From an uncultured Porphyromonadaceae bacterium (GTDB lineage: Bacteria > Bacteroidota > Bacteroidia > Bacteroidales > Muribaculaceae): a stretch of 5,110 nt of DNA. Made by a program: the position numbers and the translations under genes. The notes under the pieces are model-generated. The model did no database searches, was not told the DNA's origin, and saw nothing but the letters and a program-made list of their open reading frames with translations. The DNA is taken from NCBI GenBank assembly GCA_905212215.1, contig CAJMDR010000179.1, forward strand, positions 1-5,110. The letters are read 5' to 3'. How positions within the stretch are numbered: the first letter of the stretch is position 1; each line of letters opens with the position of its first letter. Below are positions 1 to 5,110 of this stretch, piece after piece.

Positions 1-2030
1 TGAACAAAGACCATCCACAGGTAATAGAGATATGGAACCTTGTGTTCATGCAATATGACAGACGCAACGACGGTACCTTGCATCCCCTTCCTGATAAGGT
101 GATAGACACAGGTATGGGATTTGAGCGCCTCTGCATGGCTCTCCAAGGCAAGAATTCAAACTACGACACAGATGTCTTCCAGCCTCTGATTGCTGAAATC
201 GGTCGCCTTTCCGGCATGAAATATGGAACGGACGAGAAAACCGATGTAGCTATGCGCGTAGCCGCCGACCACCTGCGCACTATAGCTTTTGCAATAGCCG
301 ACGGTCAACTCCCCTCAAACGCCAAGGCCGGGTATGTCATCAGACGTATTCTGCGTCGCGCAGTACGTTACGCATATTCTTTCTTAGGCAGAAAAGAAGC
401 TTTCCTTTATCTTCTGATTCCGGCTCTTGTAAGCCAGATGGGGGATGCGTATCCTGAACTAAAGGCTCAACAAACTCTTATAGAAAAGGTAATAAAAGAA
501 GAAGAGGAGGCTTTCCTCCGCACTCTCGACAAGGGCATAGGTCTTCTTGACACAATAATCCTTGCTGCTAAAAAAGACAACAAAAAACAGATTAGCGGCA
601 AAGATGCCTTTACCCTCTACGATACTTATGGATTCCCTCTTGACCTTACCGAACTCATTCTCAAAGAGAATGGCCTCACTCTCGATCATGCCGGTTTCGA
701 GGCTGAGATGAAAAAACAGAAGGAAAGAGCCCGTTCTGCCGCAGCCATAACAACAGACGAATGGGTCGTTCTGAAAGAAGGCAATCAGGAATTCGTAGGT
801 TATGACAATCTGGAATTTCCTGTTCATATCCTTCGTTACCGCCGTGTTAAACAGAAAGGGAAAGAATACTATCAGATAGTCCTTGACAAGACTCCTTTCT
901 ATGCCGAGATGGGCGGTCAGACAGGTGACAGCGGTATTCTTGTGGATTCAGAAGGCAACGAAACGAAGATTTTTGACACCAAGCGTGAAAACAATATGGG
1001 CGTTCACCTTGCCTTGTCGCTTCCGGTAAATCCGGAAGAAGAGTTCATCGCCCGTGTAGACGCGGACCGCAGAGCGGCAATAAGCGCCAACCATACTGCC
1101 ACTCACCTTTTGCATCAGGCGTTGCGCGAAGTGCTCGGTACTCATGTTGAACAGAAAGGCTCTTTGGTCCATGCCGATGGACTCCGCTTCGACTTTGCAC
1201 ACTTCCAGAAAGTGACTCCTGAAGAAATTCGCAAAGTGGAACACATGGTCAACAAACGTATCCGCCAGGCCATAGCGTTGGACGAATGTCGCAATCTGCC
1301 CATTGAAGAAGCCAGAAAAAGAGGCGCCATGGCTCTCTTCGGCGAGAAATACGGCGATCATGTGCGAGTGGTGAAATATGGCGATTCCATTGAACTTTGT
1401 GGAGGCACACATGTAGCCAATACGGGGAACATCGGTATGGTGCGTATTACAAGCGAAAGCTCCATAGCAGCCGGAATAAGGCGTATAGAAGCTGTAAGTG
1501 GTGCAAAAGTTGAGGAAATACTTGACGAGGCCACCGACACAATACATGAAATGGCTTCAATGCTCGGCAATACTAAGAATGTAAGGGCAGCCGTAGAAAA
1601 AGCTATCAGCGAGAACGCCGATCTCCGAGCCAAGGTAGAAGAATATGTCAACGAACGTGTTGAGAATCTTTCCAAAGAGTGTATACAAAAAGCTCGCATC
1701 ATCAATGGTGTGCGCGTCATGATTCTGGAAGGACCTCGAGTTCCTGAAATAGTGAAGAATGTGGCTTTCACAATCCGTCGCCTTGATACCGAGGGGCATT
1801 ATGTGTTCATGGGTCTCACCCAGAACCTTCAGAAACCACTCCTTACTCTGCTTGTCAGCGATGATCTGGTTAAACAAGGCATCAACGCAGGACAGATAGT
1901 GCGTCAGGCTGCTAAATTGATAAAAGGAGGAGGAGGAGGCCAGCCTTTCTTCGCACAGGCCGGAGGAAAAGAACTCGATGGCCTCTCTGCTGCCGGTGAC
2001 GAGATGTTTAAACTGCTTAAACTCAGTTGA
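1..2030 (+). CDS. alaS: Alanyl-tRNA synthetase, 5'-truncated by the window edge
   Basis: Cytoplasmic enzyme that charges tRNA-Ala with alanine and hydrolyses mischarged Ser/Gly-tRNA-Ala. The reading frame is open from base 3, before the GTG at 42; the residues ahead of it ([12 protein letters not shown]) are ordinary AlaRS catalytic-core sequence, so the GTG is not the start. About 675 residues are visible; the family is usually near 870, so roughly 200 N-terminal residues lie outside. In order: end of the class II catalytic core with motif 3 GMGFER (111-128); helical tRNA-recognition region with [13 protein letters not shown] (from 267) and RRILRRAVR; editing domain with zinc-binding HTATH (1092-1106) and CGGTH (1398-1412), both intact; a helical, probably coiled-coil linker (about 1540-1690); and the C-Ala domain with the glycine-rich [14 protein letters not shown] (1927-1968). 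The stop is TGA at 2028. lipA follows after 9 bp, so the two are probably cotranscribed. Nothing looks broken. Confidence 0.98.
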   Translation, partial: NKDHPQVIEIWNLVFMQYDRRNDGTLHPLPDKVIDTGMGFERLCMALQGKNSNYDTDVFQPLIAEIGRLSGMKYGTDEKTDVAMRVAADHLRTIAFAIADGQLPSNAKAGYVIRRILRRAVRYAYSFLGRKEAFLYLLIPALVSQMGDAYPELKAQQTLIEKVIKEEEEAFLRTLDKGIGLLDTIILAAKKDNKKQISGKDAFTLYDTYGFPLDLTELILKENGLTLDHAGFEAEMKKQKERARSAAAITTDEWVVLKEGNQEFVGYDNLEFPVHILRYRRVKQKGKEYYQIVLDKTPFYAEMGGQTGDSGILVDSEGNETKIFDTKRENNMGVHLALSLPVNPEEEFIARVDADRRAAISANHTATHLLHQALREVLGTHVEQKGSLVHADGLRFDFAHFQKVTPEEIRKVEHMVNKRIRQAIALDECRNLPIEEARKRGAMALFGEKYGDHVRVVKYGDSIELCGGTHVANTGNIGMVRITSESSIAAGIRRIEAVSGAKVEEILDEATDTIHEMASMLGNTKNVRAAVEKAISENADLRAKVEEYVNERVENLSKECIQKARIINGVRVMILEGPRVPEIVKNVAFTIRRLDTEGHYVFMGLTQNLQKPLLTLLVSDDLVKQGINAGQIVRQAAKLIKGGGGGQPFFAQAGGKELDGLSAAGDEMFKLLKLS

Positions 2031-2039
2031 TTCATTTCT

Positions 2040-2903
2040 ATGCAAGAAACAGGAAAAGCCGATTTCAGGCGTAAACCGGATTGGCTCAAGATACGCCTGC
2101 CACGTGGATTCAAGACCTCTCAGGTAGTGGGTCTGCTGAAAGACAAAGGGCTCCATACCATCTGCAGTTCGGGAATGTGTCCCAACAGAGCTGAATGTTG
2201 GGGAGCAGGAACAGCCACGTTCATGATTGGCGGTAACATCTGCACCAGAGCATGCAAATTCTGCAATGTCGCTACCGGCAGACCGTTGCCACTGGACGAA
2301 AAAGAGATTGATGACATCTGCGATTCAGTCAAAGAACTTGGGCTGAAACATGTTGTCCTTACGAGTGTGGACCGCGATGACCTCCCCGACCTGGGTGCCG
2401 GTCATTGGGTAAAGCTTGTCAACGCCTTACGCGAACGTTGCAAAGGTGTGACAATGGAAACCCTTATTCCCGATTTTCAGGGACGAGAGGAGTTGCTTGA
2501 TATGCTTATCGAAGCTGCCCCCGAGATTATATCACATAATCTTGAGACGGTGGAAAGACTTACGCCAAATGTCCGCAGTGTAGCTACTTACCGTTGCTCC
2601 CTTAAAGTACTCAAGTATCTTTCTGACCATGGTGTGAAGACCAAATCCGGCATCATGCTCGGACTTGGTGAAACCGATGATGAGATTTTCGCCACAATGG
2701 ACGATCTTTTGGAAACAGGTTGCAGAATCATGACCATTGGCCAATATCTGCAGCCGACAAAGCAACATTACCCGATACAGGCATACATCAATCCTGAAAA
2801 ATTCGAGGAGTACGGACGCATTGGAAAGATGAAAGGATTCCGCCATATAGAGTCCTCACCTATGGTACGCTCCAGCTACCATGCCGAAAAACATCTGCAT
2901 TGA
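2040..2903 (+). CDS. lipA: Lipoyl synthase (radical SAM)
   Basis: Inserts two sulfur atoms at C6 and C8 of octanoyl groups attached to lipoyl domains (E2 subunits of 2-oxoacid dehydrogenases, GcvH), giving protein-bound lipoate. The 287-residue protein carries every family signature: the LipA-specific auxiliary-cluster motif C42-x4-C47-x5-C53 (CSSGMCPNRAEC), the radical SAM motif C68-x3-C72-x2-C75 (CTRACKFC), and the C-terminal RSSY (277-280), whose serine is a ligand of the auxiliary [4Fe-4S] cluster that is consumed as sulfur donor. E. coli LipA is longer (321 residues); both ends are shorter here, with only seven residues after RSSY. The ATG at 2040 is the only sensible start: it lies four codons after the alaS stop in the same frame, and the motif order leaves little room for a later one. 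No Shine-Dalgarno is visible, as expected in Bacteroidetes. lipB follows after 22 bp and supplies the octanoylated substrate. Confidence 0.98.
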   Translation: MQETGKADFRRKPDWLKIRLPRGFKTSQVVGLLKDKGLHTICSSGMCPNRAECWGAGTATFMIGGNICTRACKFCNVATGRPLPLDEKEIDDICDSVKELGLKHVVLTSVDRDDLPDLGAGHWVKLVNALRERCKGVTMETLIPDFQGREELLDMLIEAAPEIISHNLETVERLTPNVRSVATYRCSLKVLKYLSDHGVKTKSGIMLGLGETDDEIFATMDDLLETGCRIMTIGQYLQPTKQHYPIQAYINPEKFEEYGRIGKMKGFRHIESSPMVRSSYHAEKHLH

Positions 2904-2925
2904 TTCTCTGTCGTAGCAATCAGCT

Positions 2926-3570
2926 ATGGAAATACAAGATTTAGGATTACTGCCATATCGTATCACCTGGGATTTGCAGCATGAACTCATGGCATCGCTG
3001 CAACAAGGCTCAGGAAAGGAGTATCTTCTGTTAGTTGAGCACAATCCTGTTTTTACCTTAGGCTTTCATGGCAATCCCGCCAATATGTTGCTGCCGGAAG
3101 AATTGCTGAAACAGAAAGGTATAGAGTGCATACGCATAGAGCGTGGCGGCGACATTACTTACCATGGTCCCGGTCAGTTGGTAGCCTACCCTATCCTTGA
3201 TTTAAGACGTCATGGATTGGGAGCGAAAGCATATGTCAGGCTTTTGGAAGAAAGTATAATCCGTACACTTGAACGTTACGGCATACAAGGCTCCAGAGAC
3301 CCTGAGGCACCCGGAGTATGGCTTGATGTGGAGACACCAGGCCAACGAAAGATTGCGGCGTTAGGTGTGAAAATATCCCATGCCGTAACTATGCATGGCC
3401 TCGCGTTGAATGTCAATACCGACCTCACTCCTTTCAGCTATATCAATCCGTGCGGCTTCGTAGACAGAGGAGTAACCTCCATGGCTATGGAGAAAGGTGA
3501 AAAACTTCCTTTCGAGGAGGTCAAACATCAATTCACAGAAGTTTTCCGGACTCTTCTTCAAGAAAAATAA
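2926..3570 (+). CDS. lipB: Octanoyltransferase (lipoate-protein ligase B)
   Basis: Transfers octanoate from octanoyl-ACP to the target lysine of lipoyl domains, the step before LipA. The 214-residue protein is of normal length for the family. Visible signatures are the substrate-pocket motif RGGDITYHGPGQLVAYP (73-89), the catalytic lysine K142 in RKIAALGVK, the MHGLALNVNTDL block (156-167), and the catalytic cysteine C176 in NPCG. The Lys/Cys dyad therefore appears intact; the Mycobacterium tuberculosis enzyme has the same dyad, also numbered K142 and C176. The ATG at 2926 places the conserved EHNPVFTLG block (38-46) at the usual distance from the N terminus; no Shine-Dalgarno precedes it. 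It is last in the probable alaS-lipA-lipB unit, and no strong terminator follows it. Isoleucine codons are ATA-rich (7 of 13), unlike serC downstream, which suggests modest expression. Confidence 0.97.
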   Translation: MEIQDLGLLPYRITWDLQHELMASLQQGSGKEYLLLVEHNPVFTLGFHGNPANMLLPEELLKQKGIECIRIERGGDITYHGPGQLVAYPILDLRRHGLGAKAYVRLLEESIIRTLERYGIQGSRDPEAPGVWLDVETPGQRKIAALGVKISHAVTMHGLALNVNTDLTPFSYINPCGFVDRGVTSMAMEKGEKLPFEEVKHQFTEVFRTLLQEK

Positions 3571-3591
3571 AGTTTCATCTCACAAAACTTT
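3569..3591 (+). repeat. Short AT-rich inverted repeat between lipB and the serC promoter
   Basis: AAAGTTT (3569-3575) and AAACTTT (3585-3591) form a perfect 7-bp dyad around a 9-nt loop. It overlaps the last bases of the lipB stop codon and includes three bases of the TTTG -33 element of the serC promoter. With one G-C pair and no T-run after it, it would be a poor intrinsic terminator for lipB; it could equally be a protein-binding site or chance in AT-rich sequence. The symmetry is read directly; any function is a guess. Confidence 0.3.
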
Positions 3592-3619
3592 GGTGTACCA
3601 TTAAAATTGCGTATCTTTG
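3589..3619 (+). promoter_or_regulatory. Bacteroidetes-type sigma promoter for serC
   Basis: The -33 element TTTG (3589-3592) and the -7 element TATCTTTG (3612-3619) are separated by 19 bp. This is an exact match to the TTTG / TAnnTTTG consensus of the primary sigma factor of Bacteroides and relatives. Transcription would start a few bases after the -7 element, about 3624-3627, giving a leader of about 90 nt before the serC ATG. It is the only full match I noticed in non-coding sequence of this window, so serC most likely starts a new transcription unit separate from alaS-lipA-lipB. Confidence 0.85.
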
Positions 3620-3626
3620 CGGCGAA

Positions 3627-3645
3627 TATGGAAAGCGGTTCCATA
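3627..3645 (+). promoter_or_regulatory. Perfect stem-loop at the predicted 5' end of the serC mRNA
   Basis: TATGGAA (3627-3633) and TTCCATA (3639-3645) are exact reverse complements with a 5-nt loop AGCGG. The stem begins 8 bases after the -7 element, essentially at the predicted transcription start. An RNA hairpin at the very 5' end could slow mRNA decay; as DNA the same dyad could be an operator just downstream of the promoter. The dyad is seen directly; its role is inferred. Confidence 0.5.
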
Positions 3646-3714
3646 ATGCAACTGCAAACCATACGCGAGAACGAATAACCATAAGGATAACTAACCTAAA
3701 CGTAATATCCAGAC
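3646..3714 (+). promoter_or_regulatory. A-rich serC leader without Shine-Dalgarno
   Basis: After the hairpin the leader is A-rich with repeated ATAA-like words (AATAACC, ATAAGG, ATAACT) and no stable dyad that I can see. No purine-rich Shine-Dalgarno precedes the serC ATG (the bases just before it are ATATCCAGAC). This fits translation initiation in Bacteroidetes, which relies on unstructured A-rich sequence upstream of the start codon. I recognise no riboswitch. Confidence 0.45.
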
Positions 3715-4782
3715 ATGAAAAAGCACAATTTTTACGCCGGGCCGAGCATACTGTCGCCCTTCACCATCAAGAAGACGGCAGACGCCGTAATCGACTTCGC
3801 AGGCACCGGCCTGAGCATCCTCGAAGTAAGCCACCGCAGTAAAGAATTCCAGGCTGTGGTAGACGAAGCCACTGCACTCATCAAGGAGCTTCTCGAGCTT
3901 CCTGAAGGATACCATGTGCTCTTCCTTGGTGGCGGCGCCAGCACTCAGTTCTGCATGGTCCCCTACAACTTGCTCAACACCAAAGCCGCTTACATCGACA
4001 CCGGCACATGGGCAAACAAAGCCATCAAAGAAGCCAAACTCTTTGGCGAAGTTGACGTAGTCGCTTCCTCGAAAGAATCCAACTACAATTACATCCCGAA
4101 GGATTTCACCATCCCTACCGACGCCGACTACTTCCACTTCACTTCCAACAATACCATCTACGGTACTGAGACCCGCAAGGACTATGACAGCCCCATTCCT
4201 GTAGTCTGCGACATGAGTTCCGACATCTTCAGCCGCGTTTTCGATCCCACCAAATCCTCACTCATCTATGGGGCCGCCCAAAAGAACCTGGCTCCCGCCG
4301 GCGTGACTTTCGTTATCGTCAAGGAATCAGTACTCGGCCATGTAAGCCGTCAGATTCCCACCATGCTCAACTATGAGACCCACATCAAGAAAGGTTCCAT
4401 GTTCAACACTCCCCCGGTACTTCCCATCTACTCCGCTCTCATGACTCTGCGTTACTACAAAGAGCAGGGTGGTGTGGCCGCTCTCGAGAAGTTCGACATG
4501 GAGAAAGCTGCAAAACTCTATGCAGAAATCGACCGTAACAAACTCTTCATGGGCACCGTAGCAGAAGAAGACCGTTCAATCATGAACGTTTGCTTCGTGA
4601 TGAAACCTGACTACGCAGAACTCGAGCAGGAATTTTTCCAGTTCGCAAGCGAACGTGGTATGGTTGGCATCAAGGGACACCGCAGCGTAGGCGGTTTCCG
4701 CGCTTCTCTCTACAACGCTCTCCCCATGGAAAGCGTAGAGGCTCTCGTTGCCTGCATGAAAGATTTCGAGGCTAAACACTAA
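3715..4782 (+). CDS. serC: Phosphoserine aminotransferase
   Basis: PLP-dependent class V aminotransferase that makes O-phosphoserine from 3-phosphohydroxypyruvate and glutamate, the second step of serine synthesis; the family can also act on the 4-carbon analogue in pyridoxal phosphate synthesis. At 355 residues it is close to the usual 360. Visible in order: N-terminal [15 protein letters not shown] with substrate-binding R41; GGGAS (72-76), which holds the cofactor phosphate; W99 in TGTW, which stacks on the PLP ring; D166 in CDMSSD, which contacts the pyridine nitrogen; K190 in [12 protein letters not shown], the Schiff-base lysine; and the C-terminal [15 protein letters not shown] (from 321) with substrate-phosphate arginines. 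The D-to-K spacing of 24 equals that of E. coli SerC (D174, K198). The ATG at 3715 gives the family N terminus. Isoleucine codons are strongly ATC-biased (17 of 20), suggesting high expression. It has its own promoter and is followed by a hairpin terminator before serA. Confidence 0.98.
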   Translation: MKKHNFYAGPSILSPFTIKKTADAVIDFAGTGLSILEVSHRSKEFQAVVDEATALIKELLELPEGYHVLFLGGGASTQFCMVPYNLLNTKAAYIDTGTWANKAIKEAKLFGEVDVVASSKESNYNYIPKDFTIPTDADYFHFTSNNTIYGTETRKDYDSPIPVVCDMSSDIFSRVFDPTKSSLIYGAAQKNLAPAGVTFVIVKESVLGHVSRQIPTMLNYETHIKKGSMFNTPPVLPIYSALMTLRYYKEQGGVAALEKFDMEKAAKLYAEIDRNKLFMGTVAEEDRSIMNVCFVMKPDYAELEQEFFQFASERGMVGIKGHRSVGGFRASLYNALPMESVEALVACMKDFEAKH

Positions 4783-4796
4783 TCACAAACCATACT

Positions 4797-4830
4797 TAAA
4801 GGCTGTGCCTGAATCTTGGCACAGCCTTTA
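4797..4830 (+). terminator. Strong hairpin terminator after serC
   Basis: TAAAGGCTGTGCC (4797-4809) and GGCACAGCCTTTA (4818-4830) form a perfect 13-bp stem with an 8-nt loop, starting 14 bp after the serC stop. The A/T end of the stem gives TTTATAT on the 3' side, a short and interrupted U-tract, and AAA on the 5' side, so it could also work on the minus strand. Because serA follows in the same pathway with no visible promoter, the hairpin may be a partial terminator or an mRNA 3'-end stabiliser that sets the serC:serA ratio. Confidence 0.8.
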
Positions 4831-4832
4831 TA

Positions 4833-4874
4833 TAAGTAATCGGAATAAACACAACCTAACAGCCGGATTACTTA
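4833..4874 (+). repeat. Long imperfect inverted repeat between the serC terminator and serA
   Basis: TAAGTAATC (4833-4841) and GATTACTTA (4866-4874) are exact 9-bp reverse complements. Skipping one base (G4865), two more G-C pairs (4842-4843 with 4863-4864) extend the stem to 11 pairs around a 19-nt A-rich loop. It starts 2 bp after the terminator hairpin and ends 20 bp before the serA ATG, filling most of the intergenic space. There is no T-run, so it is not a second intrinsic terminator for the + strand. It may be a 5' protective hairpin on a processed serA mRNA or a binding site. The dyad is clear; the function is unknown. Confidence 0.5.
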
Positions 4875-4894
4875 CTAAAACAGAATCAACTATC

Positions 4895-5110
4895 ATGAAG
4901 ATATTAGTTTTCACCGAGAAACCCTTTGCTCCCGCAGCCGTAAAGGCAATTGCCAACACTGTTGACGCCGCCGGAGCCGAGCTCGAAGTTGTAGAACAGG
5001 GCACCCGTCAGGACCTGCTCAAAGCTGTTGCCGACGTTGAAGGTCTCATCGTTCGCAGCGACAAAATCGATGCCGAAGTAATGGCCGCCGCACCTAAGCT
5101 CAAAGTAATC
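4895..5110 (+). CDS. serA: D-3-phosphoglycerate dehydrogenase, 3'-truncated by the window edge
   Basis: Only the first 72 codons are present; the frame is open to the last base. The visible part is the start of the substrate-binding domain of the D-2-hydroxyacid dehydrogenase family: MKILVFTEKP, then a helix, GAELEVVEQG, and the characteristic block GLIVRSDKIDAEVMAAAPKL (50-69) followed by KVI, where the family continues toward its glycine-rich NAD-binding region outside the window. SerA oxidises 3-phosphoglycerate to 3-phosphohydroxypyruvate, the substrate of SerC just upstream, and this pairing raises confidence that it is SerA and not another family member. The ATG at 4895 starts directly at the first beta strand; no Shine-Dalgarno or TAnnTTTG promoter precedes it. 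Whether it has C-terminal ACT regulatory domains cannot be judged here. Confidence 0.93.
   Translation, partial: MKILVFTEKPFAPAAVKAIANTVDAAGAELEVVEQGTRQDLLKAVADVEGLIVRSDKIDAEVMAAAPKLKVI

Noticed and set aside
284..296. TATAGCTTTTG-like match to a Bacteroidetes -7 element.
   Set aside because: It is inside conserved alaS coding sequence, has one base too many between TA and TTTG, and shows no partner -33 element.
1924..1940. AAAGGAGGAGGAGGAGG, a very Shine-Dalgarno-like run and GGA trinucleotide repeat.
   Set aside because: It encodes the conserved glycine-rich stretch of the AlaRS C-Ala domain, lies about 100 bp before the lipA start, and Bacteroidetes seldom use such sites.
42..2030. GTG at 42 as the start of a 662-residue protein.
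   Set aside because: The frame is open to the window edge and the residues before the GTG are conserved AlaRS sequence; the real start lies upstream of the window.
459..4779. Long minus-strand open frames opposite alaS, lipA, lipB and serC.
   Set aside because: They lie antisense to clearly conserved genes, have low-complexity translations without recognisable domains, and no promoter of their own.
3693..4859. Shared AACCTAA in the serC leader (3693-3699) and serA leader (4853-4859).
   Set aside because: A 7-bp match between two regions of this size is expected about once by chance.
4801..4864. Alternative pairing of GGCTGT (4801-4806) with ACAGCC (4859-4864), as a possible antiterminator.
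   Set aside because: The second arm is transcribed after the terminator is complete and pairs only 6 bp against a 13-bp stem, so it cannot act as a classical antiterminator.

Overview
The window is a compact stretch of housekeeping genes, all on the + strand, most likely from a member of the Bacteroidales (a gut-type Muribaculaceae, Prevotellaceae or Bacteroidaceae relative; genus not resolved). Three things support this. There is a textbook Bacteroidetes-type promoter (TTTG, 19 bp spacer, TATCTTTG) ahead of serC. No gene start in the window has a Shine-Dalgarno sequence. The proteins (for example the AlaRS region around GMGFER and the SerC opening [13 protein letters not shown]) look like Bacteroidales versions. 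The phylum rests on the promoter and start contexts; the lower ranks are inference.

Layout: (1) 1-2030, the C-terminal three quarters of alaS (alanyl-tRNA synthetase), cut by the left edge. (2) 2040-2903, lipA (lipoyl synthase), 9 bp after alaS. (3) 2926-3570, lipB (octanoyltransferase), 22 bp after lipA. (4) 3571-3714, an intergenic region with the serC promoter, a perfect 7-bp stem-loop at the predicted mRNA 5' end and an A-rich leader. (5) 3715-4782, serC (phosphoserine aminotransferase). (6) 4783-4894, an intergenic region with a strong 13-bp hairpin terminator followed by a second long imperfect inverted repeat. (7) 4895-5110, the first 72 codons of serA (D-3-phosphoglycerate dehydrogenase), cut by the right edge.

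The genes form two functional groups. LipB moves an octanoyl group from octanoyl-ACP to lipoyl domains and LipA inserts the two sulfurs, so together they supply protein-bound lipoate. SerA and SerC are the first two enzymes of the phosphorylated serine pathway. alaS-lipA-lipB looks like one transcription unit; serC has its own promoter. serA has no visible promoter and lies behind the serC hairpin, so its transcription is the least clear point of the window.

I see no mobile element, CRISPR array, RNA gene, phage gene or unknown protein, and nothing that amounts to an undescribed system. What deserves a second look is the non-coding architecture around serC and serA: the hairpin at the predicted transcript start, a dyad over the -33 element, tandem hairpins before serA, and a 10-bp direct repeat flanking serC.
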